A stretch of 64,000 nucleotides of DNA from Acanthacorydalis orientalis (taxonomy: Eukaryota > Arthropoda > Insecta > Megaloptera > Corydalidae). Numbering within the stretch: position 1 is the first letter of the stretch; every line of letters starts with the position of its first letter. The position numbers were made by a program, and so were the translations under genes. The notes beneath the pieces were generated by a model that saw only the letters and a list, made by a program, of their open reading frames with translations, did not search any database and was not told the DNA's origin. The stretch covers positions 16,990,187 to 17,054,186 of the forward strand of contig CM068320.1 of the NCBI GenBank assembly GCA_034766995.1, in the 5' to 3' direction. Below, one piece after another: positions 23,263 to 34,022 of this stretch.

Positions 23263-23405
23263 TCCACTTCTTCATGACGATTATACTTGTTATACATAAC
23301 TAACAGGTTAAATAGCAAATGGTAATTACTTTCTTCACCTGACGAGTATACTCGTCATAATATAAAGAAATGCCATTTCTTCATGAAGAGTATATTAGTC
23401 ATACA
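23263..23405. repeat. Degenerate direct repeats around a perfect palindrome
   Basis: Three diverged copies start TTCTTCATGACGATTATACT (about 23270), TTCTTCACCTGACGAGTATA (about 23331) and TTCTTCATGAAGAGTATATT (about 23376). The middle copy holds the 18-bp palindrome TGACGAGTATACTCGTCA. The palindrome style resembles the subterminal modules of the piggyBac-like elements in this window, but no TTAA-flanked ends were found. Confidence 0.6.
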
Positions 23406-23458
23406 CAACTAATATATTACATATTATTAAAATTTTTAATTAATTTACACATACACAC

Positions 23459-23459
<1 letters not shown>

Positions 23460-23499
<40 letters not shown>
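23460..23499. repeat. (TA)n array
   Basis: TA run after TATATACATA. Confidence 0.95.
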
Positions 23500-23502
<3 letters not shown>

Positions 23503-23966
23503 AATGTATTTACTATTTTTAGAACCAGATATTTTAATATAAAGAAACCTTTTGTAATATCAACATTGTCGTAATATATAATGATGTGTGTTCTCGTTTT
23601 GCTTAGAAAGACAAGTACATTTAAAGTTTCATTTTCAAAGCCGAGTACTTCAGGCATAAAAAACACTGAAGTGCACGGTCATCATTATGAAACACTCGCA
23701 GCATTCACGAAAACTTCACTTTAGTTATGATTTTTTTAATGGTTTCCGAAAACCATTGTATGTTTTCTTCGTTATGAAGTCATTGAAACGTGCAATATAT
23801 TTAGCCATTTCATAAAAGAATCGTGTTACATTAATAAAAGTGGAAATTTATCCTAGAAAGTTTCATTCATAATACATTTATTAAAACTTATGTTATTTAT
23901 ATGTAACTTAGCACTTTATATTTAATAACTTTTTTATAGAAGAACCTCATTAAAATGTTTTACGAC

Positions 23967-24029
<63 letters not shown>

Positions 24030-24038
24030 GTATGTATA
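23967..24038. repeat. (TA)n(TATG)n compound array
   Basis: Two TA blocks with ATGTATATGTATA between them, ending in four TATG units. Confidence 0.95.
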
Positions 24039-24120
24039 AATCTGTTTAAACTTTTTTTTTTAAAAAAATACAATTTTATTAAAAATAATTTTTGTATTCG
24101 CAATACATGTTCGGAGTACA

Positions 24121-25011
24121 TAATGTATATTTAAAGTATATACACAGTACATATCAATTTTAACAAAAAAAATATATTGTGGACATTTTGAATCTAAGAA
24201 TTTTTCTGATTACTATATAAAAATACTAGGACTAGTACTGAAAATTCATTTGAAGAATAGTGTAATTTTTATTTTAATTTTTTAAATGAAATTAGTATTG
24301 AAGAATACAATGACAATATATTACAGGGATATAAATTTTCTCCTTTTTGTCTATTGCAGGAATTATTTTTTTAGTAATGTATAACTTTGAACTCTGTAAA
24401 AAGATTTATTATTTATGTATTACTGGAAAAAAATATTTTTTTAAAATACTTCATGTTTATTTATCAATTCAAAATGTTCTCTTTTTTACATCTATTGTTT
24501 TATTTATAAATTTTCAAATATTTTCTATTATGAGCACGATTTATTTCATTCTTTTTCCCTTTTTTTTATTATAATGTATATTTAAAATATATACAAAAAA
24601 CTTATCGATTTTAATAAAAAAAATATATTGTGGACATTTTGAATCTAAGAATTTTGTTGATTACTATATAAAAATTGTATACTAGTATTGAAAATTCATT
24701 TGAAGAATAGTGTAATTTTGATTTTTATTTTTTAAATAAAATTAGTATTGAAGAATACAATTACAGTGTATTAGAGTGATATAACTTTTTTCCTTTTTGT
24801 TTTTTGTATGGATCATTTTTTTAATAATGTATAACATTGAACTCTGTACAAAGATTTATTTTTTATGCATGACTGGAAAAAAATATTTTTTTAAAATACT
24901 TCATGTTTATTTATCAATTCAAAATGTTCTCTTTTTTACATCTATTGTTTTATTTATAAATTTTCAAATATTTTCTATTGTGAGATACGATTTATTTCAT
25001 TCTTTTTCCCT
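24121..25011. repeat. Tandem duplication of a 451-bp AT-rich unit
   Basis: Unit 1 (24121-24571) and unit 2 (24572-25011) both begin TAATGTATATTTAAA and share ATTGTGGACATTTTGAATCT. Both end with ATTTCATTCTTTTTCCCT. They differ by scattered substitutions and small indels. The two hydrophobic frames (24347-24574, 24797-25057) are parallel copies of this AT-rich unit and show no domain. I take them as non-coding. Confidence 0.92.
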
Positions 25012-25012
25012 C

Positions 25013-25019
25013 ATATATA

Positions 25020-25044
<25 letters not shown>
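25013..25044. repeat. (TA)n array
   Basis: Sits exactly at the 3' edge of the second tandem unit. Confidence 0.95.
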
Positions 25045-25051
<7 letters not shown>

Positions 25052-25910
25052 ATTTAAAAGTATAAATATTATAAATCCCAGTATATATAGAGTCCACAGT
25101 TATCTTATTGGAAAGTATTATTTTAAAACAATAAATATAATGTATAGAAATAAAAAAATTCTTCTTCTGAAATTATATTGAGTTATTTGTAAATAATCGA
25201 AATATATTAAAAATTTAATAAAATAATTAGAAAACAGAAAACTTTTGTATAGTAATTAGGTTATAGTGATAGTATATATGATAGAATGAGATGACTATTT
25301 ACATTTTATAAAACAAAATATAATATATCTGTATAATGTAGATAATATTTTTATTTTGAAATTTTAATCAAAGTAACTGAATGTAAAATCGACATATTGA
25401 ATTTACATTGCAAATGCATTCATCAGCTTTATATTTAATCCTCTTTATAAATGCGGAAAGACAATACGTTGCGCTAATTCATAAATTAATTGTTACAAGA
25501 TCAGATGAGTGAAGTGAAGTGATAGTGGAATATTTTCAATTAATACAATGAATTAATACATTAATACAATTGAATTGAATTAATACAATTTTTTAATTAA
25601 GAATTATTTATAATAACTGCTTTAAAAATCGTCATAATAATGACAATAAGTGATATATAAAAATAATGTTTATCCTTTTATCTTAGATACACAATAATTA
25701 AAAAATAATGTCCAGAATATCGTTTCTAGATAAAAAGTTAAACATTTGTATTTTTGAGGTATTACTAATTTTCTATCACATCAAATAAAACATTTGTTTT
25801 TTGTGTTTATTTATATTATGAATTTTCAGTTAACTATTTTGATTATAATTTTTATCAAACTGTATCAAATTAATGTTTATAATCAAATATTTTACCAAAT
25901 ATTTTCTTAG
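25045..25910. other. AT-rich gene-free stretch
   Basis: Only short local repeats, such as AATTAATACAAT repeated around 25545-25590. Confidence 0.55.
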
Positions 25911-25913
25911 GAA

Positions 25914-25960
25914 TTATAATCCGGTATACGAAAACTGTGTTATACAAAAATATGTATGAA
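25914..25960. mobile_element. Possible pogo/Tigger-like terminal fragment
   Basis: AATCCGGTATACGAAAACTG followed by TGTTATAC resembles the 'cgGTATACGAAAAcCGTGTTATAC' style of insect pogo-like ends. It also resembles the CGTGTTATAG motif at 16232. Too short for a firm call. Confidence 0.25.
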
Positions 25961-26054
25961 TATAGGGATTTTTTTATGGGACTATTTTAGGACAAACATA
26001 AAAACTAAATAATTAGACATCTTAAAAGATGGATTCAGACTTAAGTTCATAAAC

Positions 26055-26185
26055 ACTGAAGATAAATATAGTTCTGACGCTATGGCTGAATTCACTTTCA
26101 CAAAATAATTTTTCACACTCCCAAACCATACAAAATTTTTCTCATTAAAAATGTTCAATGATTGATTACAATTTTTTATGGTTTC
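26055..26185 (+). mobile_element. Foldback-family arm, copy 3 (partial)
   Basis: AGTTCTGACGCTATGGCTGA followed by ATTCACTTTCACAAA aligns with the left arm of the copy at 57505-57740 (AGTTCTGATACTGTGCTACA, ATTCACTTTCACAAA). Similarity continues through TTTTTCAC and TTCAATGATTGATTA for about 120 bp. Confidence 0.55.
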
Positions 26186-26749
26186 TGGAATAAGTGAAAT
26201 ATATATTTTTAAAATTTTCACAAAAATTGGTATAACTATGATATATTTTTTATTGATTATCTTGACGGTCTTTACCCTTTTGGATTATTTTAGTATATTT
26301 ATTTCATTACTTTTTCTCACACGTCTAAATCGCTAAGTAAATGTAAGAGATTGATTAGTATTGAAGGTCTGATACTAGTAATGAAAAATAGACATTTAGA
26401 TGTTTCAAACAAACGAAGATCGTTATTTTTATGAAAAATTATATAGAAGCAAATAAAATGAAATTTAATAACACAGTAAAAACAATTGAATCCCTATGTT
26501 TCTAATTATTACATAACGTTCGTGTGTATAGTAGAATACTTTATTAGTTTGCACAAAAATATGTGTTTATAGTGAAAAATATCTCAATAAAAAGTTTAGT
26601 AGACGAAATAATATTCTGTACAAAAATCACACATAAAAAATAGGTTCTTGCAATTTGTAATCTGAATAATAAAATCATTATTTCATAGAAATTATAATTA
26701 TTTGAATCGAGACAAACATAAAGTAAATTACAGTAAATCAATCATTATT
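26186..26749. other. AT-rich gene-free stretch
   Basis: No coding or repeat signal recognised. The minus-strand frames here are composition artefacts. Confidence 0.5.
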
Positions 26750-26799
26750 TTAGATTATCATTCGAGTGTGTTAATCATAGAACACCGAATAATTATTAA

Positions 26800-27190
26800 T
26801 ATTTGAATGTAGTCTGTTATGACGAGTGCAATTACAAGTATGTCATGTGTGACGTCGTATAGCATTTGTACTGAACAAACACACCTGGTACAAAGTAAAG
26901 CGCCGTGCCATCATTCTGTTTACATTTACGCCAATCCAAACAAAGCATAATGGCAGATACTGCCACTTTCAATGCGACTCGTTTCTGTCTAATGAGAAAA
27001 GGAAATTGCCGAATTTATTTCTGTGGCATACACGCATCGTCTGTCCGAAATTTTAATCAATTGACTTAATGAAACTCCGCACGGGACACTTCGATAATTA
27101 TACCAGTGTTGCTATGGTAATGAAATGACATGAGTTAACCACCACCACTTCAACTTAGAATATATGGGTATAGAGTTATCCTATATTTAT
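26800..27190. other. GC-richer, high-complexity island, candidate conserved non-coding element
   Basis: The most complex non-transposon stretch in the window. It includes TGTGACGTCGTATAGC (CRE-like TGACGTC), TCTGTTTACATTTACG (forkhead-like TGTTTAC), GCGCCGTGCCATC and CTCCGCACGGGACACTTCG. No long frame, no terminal repeats and no transposase blocks were seen. Enhancer-like function is inferred only from composition and motif content. Confidence 0.35.
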
Positions 27191-27247
27191 GATACCTGTA
27201 TTAAGTGAATATTCATTAAGGAACACTCAAACCAACACTCACATGTG

Positions 27248-27250
<3 letters not shown>

Positions 27251-27306
<56 letters not shown>
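27251..27306. repeat. (TA)n array at mariner left border
   Basis: About 27 TA units; the last unit is the target TA of the following mariner. Confidence 0.95.
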
Positions 27307-27310
<4 letters not shown>

Positions 27311-28489
27311 GTTGTAACATATCAAGTTGCCGAATTTCAGTCAGTCAGAGGTCGACTACGACTGAGAAAGGTATTATGAAATATTTTACAAGTTCACCTA
27401 TTTGGAACTGACTATTGTAATGTACCCTTCAATTGTTTTTAAATATGAAGTTATTTTTGTTATTTTTATATTTTTATACCCTTTAAGAAGATGGTGTCCA
27501 CAAAAGATTTGAGTCTACTTTTTTATATGAGTTCAAGTTGGGACACAATATAGCAGTAGCAGGTAGAAATATCAATGGAGCTTTCGAAGAAGGGTCGGCT
27601 AGCCAGAGAACAATTCAATTATGGTTTAAAAATTTCGTTCCGGTAACATGAATCTCTACAATGAGCCTCGAGGAAGGCCCGAAGAAATTGTGAACGAAGA
27701 ACATTTAAAAGCCATGGTGGAAGCTAATCCACATACAACAGTTCGAGCTCTCGCATGTGATTTAAATGTTAGTGTTATGACTGTTTCTCGTCACCTCGCT
27801 GCAATAGAAAAGGTGAAAAAGCTGGATAAGTGGGTGATGCACGAATTGACAGATGGTCAGAAACTGAGACAATTAAAGGTATGCTCTTCATTGATGATTC
27901 GAAATGATAAAACGATATTTTCAAATTGAATCATTACTTGTGATGAAAGGTGGATTCTGTATGATAACAGAAAAAGATCTGGACAATGGTTAAATGCAAA
28001 TGAAGCTCCAGAACACGCACCCAATCCGTCATTACATCAAAAAAAAAATATAGTTACTGTGTGGTGGACAAATAAAGGAATAATCCATTATTATTTTTTA
28101 ATACCAGGCGAAACAATTAACGGCTGATTCATATTGTCGCGAAATCGATCGGACGTTATTTGTTCGTTAATCTGGGAATTTTTTTCTCATGTGGTGTATT
28201 CACCGGACCTAGCTTCCTCAGATGATGAGCTTCGGTTTCGGTCGCTTTATTATCACCAGGCTGATGCACATTTTAAAACAGTGAAAGAGGTCCGAAAACG
28301 TATTGGCGAATTCATTGGTTAAACGCAGATATCTTTTTTTCGACAAGGAATTTGTCAGTTGACCAACATATGGAGCAGAGTTATTCAAAATAATGGGAGA
28401 TATTTTGAGGATCGAAATGTATCCCATTTTTCCGTAAATATACGTTTATTTTCTATAAAAATAATGTCCCAATTAATTTGTACACCTAA
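27307..28489 (+). mobile_element. Near full-length mariner relic E (mellifera-like)
   Basis: A 1,183-bp element bounded by TA on both sides. The left end is TTAGGTTGTAACATATCAAG; the complement of the right end is TTAGGTGTACAAATTAATTG. It contains one decayed transposase reading frame, described separately. Its right end matches the right ends of the relic at 31150-31646 and the MITE at 59631-59891, which defines one family with three members in this window. Confidence 0.9.
27488..28420 (+). pseudogene. Mariner transposase pseudogene (relic E)
   Basis: The HTH1 region reads STFLYEFKLGHNIAVAGRNI and NGAFEEGSASQRTIQLWFKN (about 27511-27635), followed by a frameshift. The GRPEE linker follows. 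HTH2 reads TTVRALACDLNVSVMTVSRH (about 27738-27797), then KKLDKWVMHELTDGQK. The first catalytic block reads TCDERWILYDNRKRSGQW (about 27937-27992), after a stop at 27927. Then comes VTVWWTNKGIIHYYF. The segment with the second catalytic Asp (HDNARPH block) is deleted; the sequence goes from GETING to SHVVYSPDLASSDDE, keeping the third-Asp region. The C-terminus reads IWSRVIQNNGRYFED (about 28362-28407). Dead through stops, one frameshift and the catalytic-core deletion. Confidence 0.9.
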
Positions 28490-29337
28490 TATATTGTATA
28501 AATCTAAAAATTGTCTGCACAAATTAATTTCTTTTGGATTGTTTTTACTAAAAATACTCAAAACACATAATATTTTCCGATATTTTAAAAATGTATTTCT
28601 TTATAAATGTTATTTTTTCACACAAAACTCAATTTATACATAATCAAAATGGGCATAGATAAAAAATAATATATATATATATAAACATTTATACATAATT
28701 AAAATAAATAAAAATAATTTTCCAGATTACAGTGCAGTTTCATTTATAAATGCAGACCTGCTCAATTATAATTTAATATTTAAGTTTGAACTTAATTTAA
28801 CATATAATTATATACTTCATAGATATTAGAAATGCTGATCATTAATTAATATTAACGACAGAAAGATTATGAAATACAAAACAGTATACAAAAATACCAT
28901 TATGCACAATAACAAAATTTACTCTTTATAAGTGTTTATTTTATCTTCATTTTTGTTGTATTATAAAGCTCAATGCCTATATAAATATTCATTAATGGTT
29001 TACTTCGCGGTAGGCAGAAGTATATTTCATTAACTCTGAAATATGTTGCGTAGCAGTTTTATGAGTTGGAGAAGGATTTAGACTTTCTCATACACAGTAA
29101 TAAACTGTTGTGAATTTTGTTGCACATATGGAGGAGTACAGTACTAGAATTTTTTACTACGTTTATTTACATTAAAAATACTATTTTATTCATAATATAT
29201 TCTACTTTTAGAACGGTGTTTGATCATATAGTTATTTTCAACTGTTTAATAGACATTCATTTATATGAATATTAATTAGAAATACTGTTTGGTGTAGCTA
29301 CTACCCACTGATTTTGTTGTCTTTTTTGATAATGTGA
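28490..29337. other. AT-rich gene-free stretch
   Basis: Short (TA)n at 28668-28682. A somewhat GC-richer patch at about 29005-29150 (TTCGCGGTAGGCAGAAG) shows no frame or family signature. Confidence 0.5.
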
Positions 29338-29342
29338 TATTA

Positions 29343-29432
<90 letters not shown>
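29338..29432. repeat. (TA)n array at LINE tail
   Basis: About 95 bp of TA with two ACAT interruptions, directly at the 3' end (minus orientation) of the RTE-type LINE fragment. Confidence 0.95.
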
Positions 29433-29433
<1 letters not shown>

Positions 29434-30150
29434 TATCAGCCTATGTCAATCCACTGCTAGATAAAGCCCTCTTCAATGAATTTCCTTTTTGTACGATCGA
29501 ATGCCTCTCTTCTCCACTGATTTCCAATAAAATATTTAATTTAATTATCCCACCTATACATTGGTTTCTTTCTTGGTCGTTTTATATTTCTTGGTTCCCA
29601 GTTAATAATTTCTGTTGTCCGTCAGATGTCTCTTCTTTTTGCAACATGCTCCGCATTATTTTCATTTCAGGCTCTTTATTCTTCTTATTACAACTGTGAT
29701 TTCTGTCTGATTTCATATCCATTCTATTTTTTTCCCTATCTCTTCTTGTTATTATTCCTAGTATGCATATTTCCATACTTCTCTGTGTTATTTGGAGTAT
29801 CTGAATGATTTTGGCATTAAACACCTATGTTTCATAGCCGTAAGTAAGTCTGGTTGTGTACATTGATCAAATACTTTTTTCTTCAAACAGGGTGGAGTTG
29901 TTGGTTTAAATATCGAAAAGTTTCATTCAAATGAGCTCCATCTCGTTTTTATTTTTCAATGAACGATAAATCTTTTTTAAAAAGCTAACCTAGATAGACA
30001 TACTTCGTAACTTCTATTTCTATTCCTTTTATTTCAATTCTTTTCAGGCAGAAAAATGCATTAAACAACAATTTTTCTTTGCGTGTTTAATATTTAGGCC
30101 AATTTTTGACTGGAATCATTTAACACTTCTGTCCTTTTTTGTACCTCTTC
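29433..30150 (-). pseudogene. RTE-type LINE fragment: 3' end of the reverse transcriptase ORF
   Basis: Minus strand, 5'-truncated non-LTR retrotransposon. Readable blocks, in order from 30150 downward: SFEFSIFK-like and CLKKKVFDQC (about 29895-29865), matching the end of the RT domain (usual motif LKRKVFDQCVLPVL). Then TQRSMEICILGI and RRDREKNR (about 29790-29730), the conserved post-RT motif. Last is RALSSSGLT, stop, ADK at 29460-29433, the C-terminus. Frameshifts and stops occur throughout. RTE elements are 5'-truncated by target-primed reverse transcription and end in short simple repeats. The (TA)n array starting right after the last codons fits such a tail. No catalytic FADD box remains. 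Confidence 0.85.
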
Positions 30151-30193
30151 CGGAGAATTTATTCATACATACATACTATTATATTTATATATT

Positions 30194-30194
<1 letters not shown>

Positions 30195-30246
<52 letters not shown>
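30195..30246. repeat. (TA)n(CA)n array
   Basis: TA run ending in ACACACAC. Confidence 0.95.
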
Positions 30247-30370
30247 TTGGAATCAATTATTAATATTCGACGCACATTTGAAACTCCATATATCATTTCT
30301 TCATAGATTCTTAAAAAGAACGATTGTTAAATACTACTAAATAATTGATTTCCTAATTAATTAATTGACG

Positions 30371-30467
30371 ACAAAATAAAAAATAATCTAATTTGGGATA
30401 ACATGTTTTCTTTTTAATTTTTGCATTTTTTTAATACTTTTGTGTGGAGGCCTATATTGAATAATGC
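30371..30467. mobile_element. 210-bp MITE family, copy 3 (right half only)
   Basis: ACAAAATAAAAAATAA, then TTTTTAATACTTTTGTGTGG and AGGCCTATATTGAATAATGC, align with the right half of copies 1 and 2. The right border has TA (30468-30469) running into a (TA)n array. The left half is missing. Confidence 0.75.
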
Positions 30468-30468
<1 letters not shown>

Positions 30469-30500
<32 letters not shown>

Positions 30501-30550
30501 AAAATATATATGTATATATATATATATATATATATGTACATATATGTATA

Positions 30551-30590
<40 letters not shown>
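30469..30590. repeat. Interrupted (TA)n array
   Basis: TA runs with AAAACAAAAATATATATG and GTACATATATGTATATGTAC inserts. Confidence 0.95.
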
Positions 30591-30593
<3 letters not shown>

Positions 30594-30890
30594 AAATAGT
30601 AAATATTTTAATGTATGAATCACAAGCGAATTAATTAAATTCACTGTTCTTTATCGTTTTTAATGTCACTAGCAATACATTTTAACTACATGTCTTTTTT
30701 CGTTATTTAAATTTAAAATAAAATGATATTTCTTCCACGTATTTAAATAGCCATTTATAAATATTGATATTGGAAAATACTTGTTATAAAAACGAATAAG
30801 GAATAAAAAACATGTTGAAAATGTCACAATGTGATGTTTAATAAAAGATAGTATGCGGTGCTGTTGACAAATACTGGTTCAATTCTCAAT

Positions 30891-30919
30891 CAATAGATAT
30901 AATTTGCTAATTGAGAATT
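30891..30919. repeat. Short perfect inverted repeat
   Basis: AATTCTCAAT and ATTGAGAATT, 10-bp arms around a 9-nt loop. Role unknown. Confidence 0.5.
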
Positions 30920-31149
30920 AAGAAAGGTCGGATTTAGAAATAAAAGTTTACTTTATTATAGAAAACAAAATGGTCTTTAATCATTTTTATCTCTTTTGTT
31001 GGAACTTTATATATTATTCAAATTTAGTCAAGAATTTTTTTCCATTAAACCTCTGAAAATTTATCAGATTATGATAAATTAATGTATATTTTATGTAAAT
31101 ATTTATTATATTTTAAAATAGATATATTTATCAATGCAATTTATATTAT
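30920..31149. other. AT-rich gap
   Basis: Nothing recognised. Confidence 0.5.
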
Positions 31150-31643
31150 ATGTGAAAATTAATTCGGTGCCTTTAAATTTAATCGATCACAATCTGTTTT
31201 GAATTAAAACACTTTCTTGTCGTTTTAGGATTTTGAAGTGCCACACTTAAGATTTAAAAACACTATATTTCTTGGGTAAGCAGTTAGTATAACCTCATAA
31301 AACAGTAGTAATCACAAGCAGCGTATTAGACATTATATACTTTTTGCATTCTGATTGAAAAAAATGCTGCCGAAGCCACAAGATTGTTTTTTTAGCTTTA
31401 GGTAAGATGTTGTGACGCGTAGTACATGTAAAAAATGATAAAATGGTGGAAAAGATCCGAAAATGCTTTACCACTTCATCAACTCAAAGTTATTATTTTT
31501 TTGATAAGGGATTCGTCGGTTACCCGACAGACGGTGTAAAATTATATAAAATAATGTGGGAGACTAAGGACTGAAATGTATTCTATTTTTTGGTAAACAT
31601 CTACTTACTATAAAAAATGCACCAAATTATTTTTTTCACCCTT

Positions 31644-31646
<3 letters not shown>
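31150..31646 (+). mobile_element. Mariner deletion derivative F (family E)
   Basis: The left end TATGTGAAAATTAATTCGGT and leader (GGATTTTGAAGTGCC, AAAAACACTATAT, AAGCAGTTAGTATAA) match the MITE at 59631-59891. The right part has mariner C-terminal code, KIRKCFTTSSTQ then FFDKGFVG (about 31455-31520), then a block like NNGRYFED decayed to KIMWETKD. The right end AAATGCACCAAATTATTTTT matches the family right end and runs into (TA)n. Most of the transposase is gone. Confidence 0.7.

Positions 31647-31690
<44 letters not shown>
31647..31690. repeat. (TA)n array
   Basis: At the right border of mariner derivative F. Confidence 0.95.
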
Positions 31691-31692
<2 letters not shown>

Positions 31693-31849
31693 ATATCATA
31701 TCACACATGTATATAAATATAGATGCAGTTTATTTACTTTTATTGTAAAAAAAAACTTTTTATATCATGATTTACAAACGTAAGTTTTGATATTCTGTTG
31801 ACAAAATATGCATAAAAATTGAATTTCCAAGTTCGCAAAAATATCAATC

Positions 31850-32045
31850 ACCCATGTCCTTAAATCCACATTAAACGATAGCGATAGAAGCGTTTACAAT
31901 CCAATTTCACAACAAAAACAGTGATGTGTCATGTCTCTGCGTAGTTTGCCAAGACAAACGACTTTCATCAAAGTGCCCTTATGTGATGGCAGATGTCAGC
32001 TCATGGGCGATTCCGTTTGAGACGACCCACATAACAGTCTTAGGC
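31850..32045. other. GC-richer island, candidate conserved non-coding element
   Basis: High-complexity 200 bp with TCATCAAAG (TCF-like on the minus strand), TTTGCCAAG, GGCAGATGTCAGCTCATG and GAGACGACCCACATAACAG. No coding frame or transposon end visible. Confidence 0.3.
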
Positions 32046-33045
32046 TTATATAATAGAATAATATACAATTCACATTCAAGGGAATTTTAGAAAATATATA
32101 AAATTTTTCATCGGATACATATATCTTGTTAAGCAACTGAAACAAGGTTTATTTTTCAACGAGAAAAAAAAACTAAAAATAAACAACGTTAACTTTTAAT
32201 GTCTTAGGCTACAGTAAGAATACTGATAACTTATAAACAGTTTTTTTTCTTTACAAAAATACTGTGAATTACATAACTGTATCTGAGATATTTTTCTTTA
32301 ACTTATTTAAAATTATACGAAATAACGATAAAATAATAAATTTAAATATTTTTCTGTTGTTAGTCCTATATTATTTTGTAATTTAAAAGGTAAGTAATAT
32401 AAATTAATAAAATAATAAATTAAATTCTCAGAAAATGAATTAATTTAACAACTATAAAATTAATTTATAAATTCCAAAAATGATTATTTATAATTAATTT
32501 AATTGAACGTCAATTACAAATTGTTCTTTTAATTATATAGAGAAATATATAATTTTAAATTTAAAATGTATTTAATTTATGTTACATGCATATTATAATC
32601 TGTACACTTAAATAATTAATACTCATGAAACAAAATAAACAAATTGATTGAAACGTTAAAGAGAGATAAATTATAAAATGAAAAATTAATAACGTTTTCA
32701 TAAAAAGTAATTAATCGAATATGGGCATTGATGAACAAATAAACCCAATGCTTACAAAAGGTAAATAAATATAGAAAGCGAGCGAATTTTCCATTCATAA
32801 TCAAAGTATATTGATTCAATCGTGCGTTTTATTGTCCAGTATCGATAAACCTAAAAGCATTATTATATATTATAACTATTATGGAGAAAAATTGTATGAT
32901 TTGAAAATATTTTGAAATGCGATAATTAAAACGTTTGCATTTTCTATTGACGACGGGAAATTAAATGTCAATAATGTTTTTAAAAAATTAAGGAGAAAAC
33001 AATGAAAGTATAGAAGTTCATCATCAAATTTTAACACACGTATGC
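32046..33045. other. AT-rich gene-free stretch
   Basis: The 67-codon minus-strand frame at 32616-32819 is a composition artefact. Nothing else seen. Confidence 0.5.

Positions 33046-33048
<3 letters not shown>

Positions 33049-33099
<51 letters not shown>
33049..33099. repeat. (TA)n array
   Basis: About 25 TA units. Confidence 0.95.
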
Positions 33100-33104
<5 letters not shown>

Positions 33105-33249
33105 TATTAATATCTATAAATCGACTTCTATAAAGGTTATATTTTTATTTGGATTTTCGTTTTATTGAACAAAATTATTCTTCATATATGAAAATAATAC
33201 TTGTATTTTATTCTTGATGAAAAGTGATTACTGGATAGAAAATGTTGAA

Positions 33250-33952
33250 TTCGACATCACGTTGAAGTGTCGTAGGAGTTTTTAAACCTCTGTGAAGAAG
33301 ATTCCGATGATATTTTTACTGGACTACCAAATAGTTACTAACGATGAAACGTCGGTTTATTAATATGAGCATGAATCAAATCAAGCATCATAACATTGGC
33401 AAAAAAGGATACACCACTTTACAAATACTCAAAAGTTGAAAGCTTGTGGACAATTTTTGAATTGCAGAGGGTACCTTGTTGATCGATTACAAAGATAAGA
33501 GTGTAACTGTAATTGGAAAATGCTACACCATTATCATGGTTCATTAAAGGCAAGAGTGAAAGGAAAAGGGGAGGAAAGTAGGTAAAAGATGTATTGGTTT
33601 TGCTAGACAACGCACCTGTTTACAACAGCAATGTTGCAATGGCTGTTATCCATAAATACTGTTTCGAAAAACGAAACTATCTTCTCCGTGTAGTCCAGAT
33701 CTAGCCTCGAGTGATTGTTATTTATTTCTAAATTTGTAAAAAGTTACATGAGAATAAAAAAATATGAGTAAAGAAGAAATCAAAACTACAATTTCAGCTC
33801 GTTTTGGGTTGAAAAACTTTTTTTATGAGGTTCAAAGTAACTTATTCAGAGATCTGAAAAGTATATTAGAATGAAGGGAAAATATATTGAAAAACAAAAT
33901 AATTGGTTTTACCTTTCTTCGGCTTCATTCCTCGAATTGTTTTACCTTCCTT
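33250..33952 (+). pseudogene. Mariner relic H, 5' part missing
   Basis: Transposase remnant beginning near the end of the HTH linker. Readable blocks: IVTNDETSVY then YEHESNQA (first catalytic Asp, about 33334-33380); VLLDNAPVYNSNVAMAVIHK (second Asp in the DNA motif, about 33597-33654); SPDLASSDCYLFLNL (third Asp, about 33697-33737); MSKEEIKTTISARFGL (33764-33811). The C-terminal MKGKYIEKQN at 33871-33900 is typical of the KGDYVEKQ tail. All three catalytic Asp codons can still be read, but frameshifts and stops separate them. No clear left terminal repeat was found; the right side ends at (TA)n. Confidence 0.82.
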
Positions 33953-34022
33953 TGTATATATATATATATATATTAATTTATACAGGTTTCACAATTTATA
34001 TATATATATATATATACATATA
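33953..34022. repeat. Two short (TA)n arrays between mariner relics
   Basis: Runs at 33953-33973 and 33997-34022 lie between the plus-strand relic H and the minus-strand relic I. Confidence 0.9.

Noticed and set aside
24347..25057. Two similar hydrophobic small proteins
   Set aside because: Their similarity follows from the 451-bp tandem duplication. The sequence is T-rich throughout and shows no domain or codon bias.
31380..31405. Plus-strand recursive splice site TTTAGCTTTAG/GTAAGA
   Set aside because: It lies inside a mariner derivative and lacks a good branch point, so chance is more likely.
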